NCBI GenBank assembly: GCA_009829735.1
Contig: CM020618.1
Location: forward strand, 21,003,346 to 21,067,345
Direction of reading: 5' to 3'
Source: Pyropia yezoensis
Lineage: Eukaryota > Rhodophyta > Bangiophyceae > Bangiales > Bangiaceae
Length of the DNA: 64,000 bases
Under the pieces are notes generated by a model that worked only from the letters and a program-made list of their open reading frames with translations, searched no databases and was not told the origin of the DNA. The translations under genes were made by a program, and so were the position numbers. Below, in pieces: positions 43,380-54,195 of the stretch. Position 1 is the first letter of the stretch; every line of letters begins with the position of its first letter.

Positions 43380-44602
43380 TTAGGCAGGTGGACGCCGTGG
43401 GTGCGTCCCCTGGACCACACGTGTGTGGGCGCAGCCGTGACCGTATTGCTGTGGTTCTTCTTGTCGCTCATAAGGCCGGCCCACCGCCCGCCCCCCGCTG
43501 CATGATACCAACTCCTCCCCCACAGCGCGTCCCCGCACATGCCCTACCCTCTCATCGCCTGCGCTCCGCCGCGCCTGCCGCCGCACCTCTGTCGCCTCCC
43601 TCGCCACCTCCCCCCCCCCCTCCCCCTCCGGCCCTACCAGAACTGGCGGCGGCAGCGCCCACCCGTCCACCACCCGCTTGTAGTCACGAAACGCCACGTC
43701 CCGGCGGGTCCCCCCGTACTGCCCCCAAAACGCGGGCGGGGCGGCGACGGAGAAGCGGTGGCGGCGGAAGCCGCCCGCCGGGTTGGGCACCATCCCATTC
43801 TGGTCGTGGTTGGCCCACTTGTCCAAAAAGTCCTCCCAGCTCTTGGCCCGGTAATGCACGACGTAGCCGCGGCCGTCCCAGCGGCCGTAAAACGCCCACG
43901 CCCGCAGGTGCGTCAGCGCCGGCCACACCCGCGAGTAGTCGTCGCCGCCGCCCAGCGGCGGGGCGGCGGCCAGCTCAGCAAAGTGCACCCGCGACGACGG
44001 CCGCGCCGCCGCCGGCCGCACCGCCGACTTGTAATTGTTCCACAGCCCCCCGCCGCCGCGGCGGCGGGTGTTGGTTTCCGCGAGGGGGGTGGCGAGCCGC
44101 CGCCGGACGGCGCCGCCGGGGCCCATCTCGAGCCGCGACAGCGACACCTGCGCGGCGCCGCCCGCGGCGGCGGCGACGAGCAGCCGCCGGAGGGCCCCCG
44201 GCGTGGGGCCCGCCGCCGCGTCGGCGGGGACGTAGACAAACTCGTCCACGTCGGCAAAGAGGAGCCACTCGCACCGGCGGCGGCCGAGCAGCAGCGCGTG
44301 GCTAAACGCCTGCGCCTGGGACTTGCGCCACGGCCACACCAGGACGTCCGTGTCGGGGCGGGCGGCGACGCCGGCGGCGGCCAAGGAGCCGGGTGCCCCC
44401 GTGGGGCCCCCCAACGAATTGTCGTACAGGTAGTAGTGGTCCACGCCGATGCGGCGGTGGTAGTCGAGCCAGTCAGGGAGGTAGTCGGGGCCGTCCACCT
44501 GCGTCACTGCACAGATGTGGTAGCGGGGCGCCGCCGTCCCCGCGGTGGCGGCAGAGGCGGGTGGGGTGGCCGGCGGCGGGCGAGCGTGGCCGACCGCGTC
44601 GC

Positions 44603-44635
<33 letters not shown>

Positions 44636-45937
44636 TGCCGCCCCCACCGACGTCCGCGTCCCCGTCCACGTGTCCGTCAAACACCACCTCACTGTGCAGC
44701 ACCCGTACGCGCAGCGGGTCCTCCCCGCCGGCGGTACCTGCGGTGGCCTCACCGGGCGGCCGTCCCCCCACCCCTTGCCCCCCCCGCCCCGCCGCCCCCG
44801 CTGGGGCCTCCCCCTCGTCTGGCACCACCGCCACCGACAGGACCTCCCCCGCCACCAGCGGCCGCGACGCCTCACACGTAAAGGTGTTGAGGTGGCGCTC
44901 CACCAGCCGCATCCGCTCCCCCGACGCCGTACACCAGACGCCCCGCAGCCGCGCCGCCGGGTCGGTCGCGTAGGCGGGGATGGTGGACTGGCCAAAGAGG
45001 TAGAAGCGGCGGCGGCCGCCGGACGGGCCGGGCACGTACGCCGCGTACACCAGGGGGATGGCGTAGTCGGCAATGCGCCGGCCGTCGTGGAGGGACCACC
45101 CGGCAGCGGCGGGGGGGGGGAGGGGCGGCGGCGCGGCCGCGGCAGAGGGGAGGGGGGGAGAGGGGGGAGGGGGGGGAGAGGGGGCACCGCCGGCTGTCGC
45201 TGTCCCAGACGGTGCACGGGGCGGGGGCGTGCCAGCCAGGGGGGGGGGAGCGGCCGCCCCGCCGACGCGAGGGGCAGCGAGCAGCGGGGGGCGGCCACCG
45301 CCGCCACCGCCGCCGCCGCCGCCGCCGCTGCTGTCGCTGTCGCCGCCGTCGCCGCCTACGGGGGCACCCCCGGCGGCGGCGGGGACCGCGTCGCCGCCCC
45401 CAACGGGGACGGCCACCGCCCGCAGCGGGGGCGGCGCAGCCGGCGGCGGCGGCGGCGGCGGCGACGGTGCCTGTGGTGGCCGCCGCCGCCGCCGCCGCGC
45501 GGTGGGCGGGCGCACCGGCGGCGGCGGCGGCGGCGGCGCCACCGCCGGCCGCCCCTCCCGGCGCGACAGTGGCAGCGGCAGGGTGCCGACGGCCGCCCAC
45601 GGGGCGGCGGCGTGGCGGAGCGCCGCCGGCAAGATGGGCACGGGGAAGGCGGCGGCTGCGGCGGCGGCGGCGGCGGCGGCCGCCGCCGCCACCGCCGGGG
45701 ACTCCCCCCCCCCCGCCCCCGCAGCGGCGGCCCGGCCGACCGCCCACACGCCCGCCGCCGCCACCACCGCCACCCCCGCCGCCACCGCCGCCACCGCCGC
45801 GGCGGCGTCGCGGCGCGGGGAGCGGCGGCCGCTGTCGCCGCCGTCCCCGCCGCCGCCGTCGGCCCGTGGGGGGACCACCGACGCGAGGAGGGCGACGAGC
45901 GAGACGGGCAGGCCGCCGACGGCGTTGCCGCGCTTGC

Positions 45938-45970
<33 letters not shown>

Positions 45971-46034
45971 TCCAGCCGGCAGAGGGAAGCGGCGGGGGGC
46001 GCCGCCGTAGCGGCAGCCGTGATGGGACGTGCAT
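43380..46034 (-). CDS. GT92-family glycosyltransferase with low-complexity insertions
   Basis: GT92 (DUF23) enzymes are Golgi glycosyltransferases, several of them beta-1,4-galactosyltransferases. The 884-aa product starts at 46034 (MHVPSRLPLRRR) and has a type II topology: basic start and an Ala/Val transmembrane helix at about 77-100 (AAAVAAVAAGVAVVAAAGVW). The next ~300 residues are poly-Ala, poly-Pro and Gly tracts. The catalytic half begins near residue 500 with YHICAVTQVDGPDYLPDWL and YHRRIGVDHYYLYDNS. The metal-binding motif is FADVDEF (about 595); WNNYKSAV and HYRAKSW...F follow. The paralog at 57257-58750 lacks the insertions and ends at the equivalent of VLVG; this protein continues ~80 residues in an Arg-rich tail that may be readthrough of a lost stop. 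The donor and acceptor sugars are unknown. Confidence 0.85.
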
Positions 46035-47029
46035 GGTAGCGCACACACAACAGGGGGACCGGGGGAGGGGGGTGGGGAGTGAAGCAGTAGGTGTGGGGGG
46101 GCGGGTGTGAAAAAAGGGGGGAGGAGTGCGGGTGGCGGTGGGGGGGGAGGGAGGAGGTGGGTCAAAGAGTGGAGGGGGGGAAGGAGGAGTGGCGGTCACT
46201 GGTGGTGGTGGCGTCGGCGGCGGCGGCGGCGGGGGAGGGGGGGGGGGGGGGGATATGCGGACGTGGTTCCAATGGAGAGGCAGGACCAGGGAGCGGGGCG
46301 GTACAAGAGGATGGGAGGTGGGGTCACCGCCCAGCGTCACCACCACCACCACGGGAGGGAGGGGGTGGCGCTCGCGCGCGCGCGCGCGCGTGGGGGGGGG
46401 GGAAGCGCGTTCGGCGGCGGGCCGCGCCCACGTACAAGAAGACGGGCACACACACAAACGACGGGGCGCACCGCCAGTGCCGCCGGTGCGGCCTGTGGCA
46501 GTGGCGGCCTCGCGCCGCGCCGCGCCGCGCCGCCGCGTGGGGCGCCGCGTGGTGGGGGCGCCGCGGCGCGGCGCGCGGCAGCCGCCGGGCGCACTGGCAA
46601 CACCGGGGGGGGGGGGGGCGCCGGCGGGGGGGGGTGTGGGAGCGGGAGGGGGGGGGAGGGGGAGGGGGCGCCGTGGCCCCCGCGGCGCCCCCCGCGTCAC
46701 GCGGCCGCGGCGGCACCGCCGGCGGGTGCGCCGGCGGTGGCCGCTCCCCCCCCCGGCGGCGGCGGGGGTGCGCCGGCGGGGGGGCGGTCCCCTCCCCCGG
46801 CCAGGCCGGCGGCGTCCCCCCCCCCCCTCTCGGGGCAGCCCAACGCCGCCACCGCCGCCGCCGCAGCCGCCGCTCGCCGCCGCCGCGGCGGGCCGCCTGC
46901 CGCCTGCCGCCTGCCGCCCGCCCCCGCCGCCGCCACCGCCTCCACCCCCACCACCACCCGTGCGCGCCACGGGCGCGCCCCCCCGCCGTGCGCGGCGGCG
47001 GCCGCCACCGCCACCGCCGCCACCACCGC

Positions 47030-47060
<31 letters not shown>

Positions 47061-48188
47061 GCCGCCAGTGCCCCCCACCGGACGTCGCTGCCGCCGCCGC
47101 CGCTGCTGTCGCCGGGCGGCCGCCGACGGCGGCGCGGGTGGGGAGAGGGGGGGGGCGCCCGCGCCCGCGGCAGGCCGGGGGGAGGGGGGGGGGGTACGAG
47201 GCGGCCCAGCCGCGGCGGCCGCCGTCACCCCCCCCACCCCCCCCCCCCCCCCCCCCCCCCCTTCCCAGCCGCCGTCACCACAGCCGCCGCCGCCGCCGCC
47301 GCCGTCGTCGCCGCCGCGGCCGCCGCCGCTGCTGCCGCCGCCGCCGCCACCCCCACCGGCAGGCACCACCCCCCCCCAGCGACGGCAGCGGGCCGCTGCC
47401 GCTGCCGACCGACGACGGCCGCCGCGGGCGACTGGCCGCCGCCGGCCGCGGGTCCCCGCTGTCCCCCCCCCCCCCCAACCCCGCCGTCACACGCCACAGC
47501 GGCAGTGGCAACGACACGGCTCGGGGGCAGGAAACGGGGGGGGGGGGGGGGGAAGGGGGAGCACCGCGGCAGGGGGAGAGAGGGGAGGGATGGGGGGCCC
47601 CAGCGGCGACGCGGCTGTCCCCCCCCCTCCCGCTGCATGCACGGCGTGCTCCTCCTCTCTGTATCCCCCCCCCCCCCCCCCCCCCTCCCTCCCCACTGCC
47701 ACCGCCGCTGCCACCACACAGTGCAAGCCGGCATGGCGGTCTGTGCAGCGGCCTACCCCCCCCCCCCTTCCACAGCCCCCCCCCCTCCCTCACCGCCAGC
47801 CCCGCGTCGGCGCGGTCACCCCCAGAGTGCCAGGGGCGGTGGCTGGGAAGGGCGGCGGGGGCCGCCCACGGGCGGTGCGGCGCGAGTCAAGTGGGGGCGG
47901 GGGGGGGGGAGGAGCACGGGTGGGGCGGGAGGGGAGGAGCCCTACGGCCGCGCCGACATGCCTTTTTTTTCCACCCCGTCGCACCCCCCCCACCCCCCCC
48001 CCCCTACCCCAGCACACCAACAGCGCACCCGCACGGCGCACGTTTGCCGCTCGGCGGGGGGGGGGGGGGGGTTGGCCACCGCCCCCGTCGTTGCTGTCGC
48101 CATTGTCGCCGCCGCCGACGCTCCTCCCCTCTTCTCCCTTTCCCCCCCCCCCCGCCGCCCCACCCCCTCCCCCCTGTGCACAGTGGGT

Positions 48189-48228
<40 letters not shown>

Positions 48229-49369
48229 GTACGCGGCGCGTGTCTGCCGCTCCCCGCCCGCCAGGCCGGCCGACGAAAACAAGGGAGGGGGGGGGGGGGG
48301 GGGGATTTGTGGTAGTGCAGGCAGGGGGGGACTGGCGGGGGGGTGGTGCGTCGGGCAGAGGGGAGCATCGGGGATGGAAAGAATAAAGGGGGGGGGGGGG
48401 GGGGGGAGAGAGAGAGGGGGGAGCGGGCGGTCACCGCCTGCGTGCGTGGGAGCGTGTGCACGCACAAAAAAGGGAGAAAACGCGCTGCCGCCGCAGGTGG
48501 GGCGCGCGGTGGGCAGTGGCGGCCGGCCGGCCGGCCGGCCGGGGGTGGGCGGGGAGCGGGGGGAGGAAGAGGGGGGGGGGGGGGGGGGGGGTGGCGGGCG
48601 GGCGGCCCCATCCAACCGTGGCCCAGCCCCTCGAGGCGGCGGGGGGGGGGGGGGGGGGGGGGCGCCCCGCGTCAGCGGTGTCCACGTTGCGCGCCGCGCG
48701 CGCGAGGCGGGGGCGGACCCCCACGACGGTGTAGGTAGGTAGCCGCCGGCTAGGCAGAGGTGGGTGGCGTGGTGCGCCGCGCTCGCCGCCGCCGCCGCCG
48801 CCGCCGCCACCGCCGCCACCGCGGCCGCCTCCCCCACCAGCGGGCAGTGCGCCGCTGCGGTAGCTGGGGTGCGGCCGCGGCGGCGGCGGCTGCGCTGCCC
48901 CTGGGGCGGCGGCGGCCGCTGCTGCTGCTGCGGGCAATGGGCGCGACGGGGGCGCCCATGGGAGGCAGTGGCAGACCGCCGTCCCGCCCGCCCGTGGGCG
49001 CGTGTGTACGCGTGACCGCCGACGCACCGCGCGGGCAGCCGCGGCCGGCGGCCTCGCGGCCGTCACGCGGTCAAGGCTGACCGCGTCTTTCGTTTGCCAC
49101 AGGGCCAGCGATGCATCACCCCATTGCAATGACTGTGTAATTCTTGTACTTGGTGTTGTTCATGACAGCAGGCTCACTACCCCACATGGTAATGTCCAGT
49201 ACAGATAAAAATTACTCTATCCACGGGGGACAGAACTTTCAGCGCCAGCTCGTTCTCCTCCCCAAAGTCCATTCTCTTTTCTATTCTTTTTGACTGTGGA
49301 CTGCTCGCTCCCCGGACTCGGTTCGACCTTGTTCACCGGGGACTTGTTTGTCCACGCCACTGGCGTGTC
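46035..49369. repeat. low-complexity spacer of CCG triplets and G/C homopolymers
   Basis: Upstream of the GT92 gene. Dense (CCG)n/(CGG)n arrays (46845-46925, 47025-47070, 48187-48230) and C or G runs of 10-25 (for example near 47232-47262, 47664-47686, 48055-48070, 48385-48407, 48572-48591 and 48641-48662). Open frames of 700-880 codons exist in all three plus-strand frames at once, so none is meaningful. A TATA-like ataaaaatta occurs at 49204-49213, and the 49100-49350 zone is less GC-rich. Confidence 0.8.
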
Positions 49370-49654
49370 ATGGCGGGAGGTCCGAGGCGCAGGTGGGGCG
49401 ACACGCAGGCGCTTGGCCACCAGGGGGGGCTGAGCCTGAGCAAGGTCGGGCGCTATGACAAAACGTTCTGCCCGCTCTCGTGGGAAACCTGCCGCTATGA
49501 TCAGACAGAGGAGAGGGACGCGGAGGGGCTCCGCGGAGCCGACGACTCGGCGCGTCCGCCGGGACGCACATCCAGCTGCCGACCGCTCGGCAGATCCCCG
49601 TTTTCCATGGGCCTGCTGCCGCCGCTGGGCCGCAGCAACCGCGCGCCCCTTTGA
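49370..49654 (+). CDS. questionable 94-codon ORF
   Basis: ATG at 49370 follows a zone of near-average base composition. The frame (GHQGGLSLSKVGRYDKTFCP, LSWETCRYDQTEERDAEGL) has protein-like composition for its first 60 codons, then drifts to Arg/Pro. No family recognised; it might be a first exon. Confidence 0.22.
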   Translation: MAGGPRRRWGDTQALGHQGGLSLSKVGRYDKTFCPLSWETCRYDQTEERDAEGLRGADDSARPPGRTSSCRPLGRSPFSMGLLPPLGRSNRAPL

Positions 49655-50251
49655 GGCGCCCCCATCCCATCGTGGTCCGTTCGCGGGGCCGCCCCCCCGG
49701 CCGGCGGCGGTGCCACCACCGCACCGTCAGCCGCGGTGCCGCGAGCACCTTTAGCCGCACCCCCCCACCCGTTCCCCACGTGAAGCGGGGTTCTTGGTGT
49801 CCGCCCCGTGGCGGCGATGAAAATGAAAAAGGCGGCGCCGCCGCCGCCGCACCCCCGCGTTCACCCACCCCCTGATACCTTGGCGGCGACGGCGGCGGCG
49901 CCTGGTACGGTAGCGTACTGCAAATGCTCCTACAGCTGACTGCCCACCCCCCCGCATGGATTTCCTCCCGTCGCCAGATAAAGGGGGCTTTTTGACCCGC
50001 CCGTTGGCAGCGGCGCCGTCGCAGCTACCAATGGCGCCACTGGCGCCGCGGCCGGCCTTGGCAGCGGCAGTAGCTGCCGAAAGGGACGCTCCCTCGCCCC
50101 ACCTCCTATTTTCAATCCCGCTCTGCCTGTCGCGGCCGCCGATGGAGCTCACCTCGCGGTCTCCAACACAGGATGGCCTTCAGGGGGGCGCCCCCCCCCC
50201 CCACCCAACCCCCGCGCCGCTCCCCCTCACCCCACCCTCACGCACCCCACC
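49655..50251. other. spacer, no supported gene
   Basis: Downstream flank of cyanase. CGG/CCG triplet patches (49830-49850, 49883-49900); no protein-like frame. Confidence 0.5.
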
Positions 50252-50728
50252 CTACGCCTTGGGCGTCGCAGGAGTGTAGGGCAAGAATTTTCCGTCCAGG
50301 GTGACGACCACCCTGCGCTCCCCCGACGCGCCCTTGCGCTCCTCGACGCTCATGCGAAAGTCAATGGCGCTCATGATGCCGTCGCCAAAGTCCTCCCGAA
50401 GAACCGTGTTGAACGCCCCCCCGTGGTGGTGCACCGCCTCCAGCAAGCGCCACACGGCGGGCTCCTGCGCGAGCGAAGGGTCGTAGGAGCGGTCTGGGAT
50501 GGCCTGCATGCCCGCCACCTGCTCGTCAGTCAGACCAGGGAGGGCGGCACGGAGGCGGTCCGTGGCGGCGCCGGCGGGCAGGGGGGCCTGCCGGCACAGG
50601 ATTTGGCCGACGGGGATGGCGCCAAGGGTGGTCTCGGCGCCCAGCTGGCTGAGCGTCTTGCCAGACGCCCGGCGGGTAGCGAGGAGCGCCGCGACGGCCG
50701 CCGCCTTGGCGGCGGCAGGGGAAGCCAT
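50252..50728 (-). CDS. cynS: cyanate hydratase (cyanase)
   Basis: Cyanase converts cyanate plus bicarbonate to CO2 and carbamate (then ammonia), detoxifying cyanate and salvaging nitrogen. The 158-aa product (ATG 50728) has the family length. The N-terminal helical bundle is recognisable (KTLSQLGAETTLGAIPVGQI, LPGLTDEQVAGMQAIPDRS). The C-terminal decamer-forming catalytic domain is WRLLEAVHHHGGAFNTVLRE, FGDGIMSAIDFRMSVE and VVVTLDGKFLPYTP. The three catalytic residues are at the expected places: Arg94, Glu97 and Ser120. It lacks a clear presequence, so it is probably cytosolic. It is divergently arranged with hsp70, 1.05 kb apart. No intron. Confidence 0.96.
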   Translation of the reverse strand: MASPAAAKAAAVAALLATRRASGKTLSQLGAETTLGAIPVGQILCRQAPLPAGAATDRLRAALPGLTDEQVAGMQAIPDRSYDPSLAQEPAVWRLLEAVHHHGGAFNTVLREDFGDGIMSAIDFRMSVEERKGASGERRVVVTLDGKFLPYTPATPKA

Positions 50729-51774
50729 CCGGTGTTAGGGGGGTGGGGGTGAGGCCGAGGCGCAGGGAGACGCTGGCGATGCGAGGAAGTGGCAGTGGAG
50801 GCAAGCGGTGTGAGGGAAAGCGGAAGTGGAGGCAAGCGGTGCGAGGGAAAGCGGCAGCGGATGCCACGGTGGGGAAAGGAGGTGGCGGCGGGGATGAGAG
50901 AGGCGGGGGTTGTGCGTGGATGAGGTGAAAGACAGTGTTTTGTCGATGCCGGGAGCGCCCGGCATGCGCGTCCTGCAGCACTGATCCGTCACAATTCTCT
51001 TTCATCCCTCTCGAGCGCCACTCAGATCCACCAGCGTGGAAGAGGTCCAGCAATGAACAGGCAGGGGCACAGCGACAAAGTAGACCGCGTGGTGAATGGG
51101 ACAAAAAGCGCGGCACGGGCACCAGGGACACTCGCCCGATCCGCCGCTGTCCCAGTTTTTAGCCCCCCTTTGGCGACCCCGCCGGTAACAGGGGGCCAAA
51201 ACGGCTGCGCGCGTCGAGCGGCGTCGGCAAGCTTCTCGGCCGTCCGGCGTCGTCCGGGGCTTCGGAGACGTTCCTCACTCTTCCAATGTGCGCTGTGCGC
51301 CTGGTGAGAGGGGGGGGGGGGGCGGTTGGTCCGTGCAAATTTCGGCCGCATTGCCCGCCGGCCACCGCCCACCGTCCATTCGACGCCGGTGACGCCGATG
51401 GCGCGGCGCGGCGGTCGCTGGCTGGCGGCTGCTGTGTCGCGCCCCCACACCCTCCAGGCGGGGGGGGGGCGCCGCGCTGGGGGTGCCTCTGGGTCACGCC
51501 CAGCAGGCGGCGGCGCCGCAGCCCCCCCTGAAAGTACCTCTGACAGCACCCCCCGCCCCCCGCGCAGTCTGTACACACGCAGTGTGACCGGGGACAGACG
51601 CCGCGGGTTGGTATATCAGGCATTGGCGTTGTCGATTGGCAGTGCCGTCACTTCGGGTCATCCCGCCCCGTCGTGCTCGGCGTCTTTGTCACGCCCCTTC
51701 TCACCTCGCAGTTGTCCGGCCCGCAGTCACTCCCACACCCTTTGTGCTGTACACCTGCACCCTCACCCTCCGCC
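50729..51774. other. divergent promoter region between cyanase and hsp70
   Basis: Two or more copies of gaggcaagcggtg(t/c)gagggaaagcgg (about 50789-50860) lie next to the cyanase start. G runs at 51311-51321. The 51640-51770 stretch is C/T-rich (tttgtcacgccccttctcac), likely hsp70 5' UTR. I did not find a canonical heat-shock element. Confidence 0.5.
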
Positions 51775-53154
51775 ATGGCCGACAAGAAGGACGTGCCCTC
51801 GGGGCCGTCTATCGGCATTGACCTGGGCACCACCTACTCGTGCGTGGGCATCTGGCAGAATGTACGTTTGCGCTCTGGCCCGCGAACGCGTGTGACCTTG
51901 CAGCGGGCCTCATTGCTGATGCTGTTGGTGGGGGTCGGGCTCTTCTGGTCTAGCAGGGGGCGCCACGTTGGTCGGTCGGCCGTGAGTGTGCGTGACGCGT
52001 TCCCAGCGTCTTGTCGCCCCGACGGTGGATCCTGACTTTTTGGTTGCTATACTGTCTGTGTTCGTTCCCTGGCTGCCGTCCTACCTGTTAATGCTCTTGT
52101 GTACCATATTCCCCTTATGCAGGACCGCGTGGAGATTATCGCCAACGACCAGGGGAACCGCACCACCCCTTCGTTCGTGGCCTTCACCGACTCGGAGCGC
52201 CTCATTGGTGACTCAGCGAAGAACCAGGTGGCTATCAACGCCACCAACACCGTCTTCGATGCGAAGCGGATGATTGGCCGCAAGTTCTCGGACCCGTCAG
52301 TCCAGCAGGACATGAAGCACTTCTCATTCAAGGTGGTGCAGAAGGAGGGCGACAAGCCGGTCGTGGAGGTGCAGTACAAGGGGGAGACCAAGCAGTTCTC
52401 TCCCGAAGAGATCAGCGCCATGGTCCTTTCCAAGATGCGCGAGGTTGCCGAGTCGTACCTCGGCAAGGAGGTGAAGACGGCCGTCGTGACGGTGCCGGCC
52501 TATTTTAACGACTCGCAGCGCTTGGCGACCAAGGACGCCGGTACCATTGCGGGTCTGCACGTGTCTCGCATCATCAACGAGCCGACCGCGGCCGCCATTG
52601 CGTATGGCCTGGACCGCAAGACGGCGGGCGACACGGCGCTGGAGCGCACCGTGCTCATCTTCGACCTGGGCGGTGGCACCTTTGACGTGTCGCTGCTGTC
52701 CATTGAGGATGGTATCTTTGAGGTGAAGGCCACTGCCGGTGACACTCACCTGGGTGGTGAAGACTTTGACAACCGTCTGGTCAACCACTTCTCTGCCGAA
52801 TTCAAGCGGAAGAACAAGAAGGACATGTCCAACAACCCGCGGTCGCAGCGCCGCCTGCGGACTGCGTGCGAGCGCGCAAAGCGCACCCTGTCGTCGGCGA
52901 CTCAGACGACGATCGAGATTGACTCGCTCTTCGAGGGTGTCGACTTTTACTCGTCGCTGTCGCGCGCCAAGTTTGAGGAGCTGTGCATGGACCTCTTCCG
53001 CGGTACCCTGGAGCCGGTGGAAAAGGTGCTGCGTGACGCAAAGGCTGCCAAGGGCGATGTGGACGACATTGTCCTGGTCGGCGGCTCCACCCGCATCCCG
53101 AAGGTGCAGTCTCTCCTGGTTGACTTCTTCAACGGCAAGGAGCTGTCGAAGAGC

Positions 53155-53189
<35 letters not shown>

Positions 53190-54027
53190 CGTGCAGGCCG
53201 CTATCCTGGCCGGCGACACGAGCGAGCGGACGCAGGACCTTCTCCTGCTGGACGTTGCCCCGCTGTCGCTGGGTATTGAGACGGCCGGTGGCGTGATGAC
53301 GCCGCTCATCAAGCGGAACACGACGATCCCCACCAAGAAGTCGCAGATCTTTTCGACTTACGCTGACAACCAGACCGGTGTGCTCATCCAGGTGTACGAG
53401 GGCGAGCGCACCCGGACCAAGGACTGTGGTCTGCTCGGCAAGTTCGAACTGACCGGCATCCCCCCGGCGCCCCGTGGGCAGCCGCAGCTGGAGGTCGTCT
53501 TTGACGTGGATGCCAACGGCATCCTGAACGTGTCAGCGACGGACAAGAGCACCGGCAAGCAGAACAAGATTACCATTACCAACGACAAGGGCCGCCTGTC
53601 CAAGGAGCAGATTGAGGCCATGGTCCAGGAGGCTGAGAAGTACAAGGCTGAGGACGAGGCGGCCCAGGCCAAGATTGAGGCCCGGAACGGCCTTGAGAAC
53701 TACTGCTACAACCTGAAGAACACGACGGTTGGCGACGCCACGGTGAAGGAGAAGCTGTCTGAGGACGATGCCAAGGCCATTGAGACCATTGTGGCCGACA
53801 CGCTCGCGTGGCTGGAGTCGAACGACAATGCCGAGAAGGAGGAGTATGATGCCAAGCTGAAGGAGGTAGAGGCTGTCGCGCACCCCATCATGACCAAGAT
53901 GTACGCGGCCGGCGGCGGCGCGCCAGGTGGCATGCCAGACATGTCTGGCATGGGCGGCGCAGGAGCTGCGCCGATGGACACGGGTGGTGCTGACAACCCG
54001 GACATTACCGTGGAGGATATCGACTAA
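51775..54027 (+). CDS. HSP70: Hsp70 chaperone, cytosolic type, two exons
   Basis: ATP-dependent general chaperone. Exons 51775-51861 and 52123-54027 give 663 aa. All three family signatures are present: IDLGTTYS (residues 14-21), [12 protein letters not shown] (about 208-219) and [13 protein letters not shown] (about 346-358). Other features are the [17 protein letters not shown] segment right after the splice, the [23 protein letters not shown] stretch, the [16 protein letters not shown] hinge into the substrate domain, and a Gly-Gly-Met-Pro tail. There is no presequence, fitting a cytosolic protein. The C-terminus is [10 protein letters not shown]: the usual EEVD that docks TPR co-chaperones is replaced by EDID, keeping acid-acid-hydrophobic-acid. 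Codon use is clean, and the reverse-strand frames are shadows. Confidence 0.97.
51862..52122 (+). other. intron of hsp70
   Basis: 261 nt, donor AAT|GTACGTTTG, acceptor CCTTATGCAG|GACCGC, phase 0. It separates residue 29 (GIWQN) from DRVEIIAND and is required for the conserved N-terminal sequence. Confidence 0.95.
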
Positions 54028-54195
54028 GCTGGACCCAGGCCGAGGAGGAGGGGTGACTTGGTTGCGTGCTGCTGCGTGGGTGTAGCTCTCTAGGATTTTT
54101 GCCGGCACATCAAAATGTACACATTACGATTTCTTCATCTTCGTCCAGGAGGTATCCAGAGCGGGTGATGTTCGTAGTCCATCATATTGTAAATC

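Noticed and set aside
46091..48742. 883-, 759- and 729-codon plus-strand frames
   Set aside because: All three frames are open at once over CCG triplets and homopolymers, so openness is compositional.
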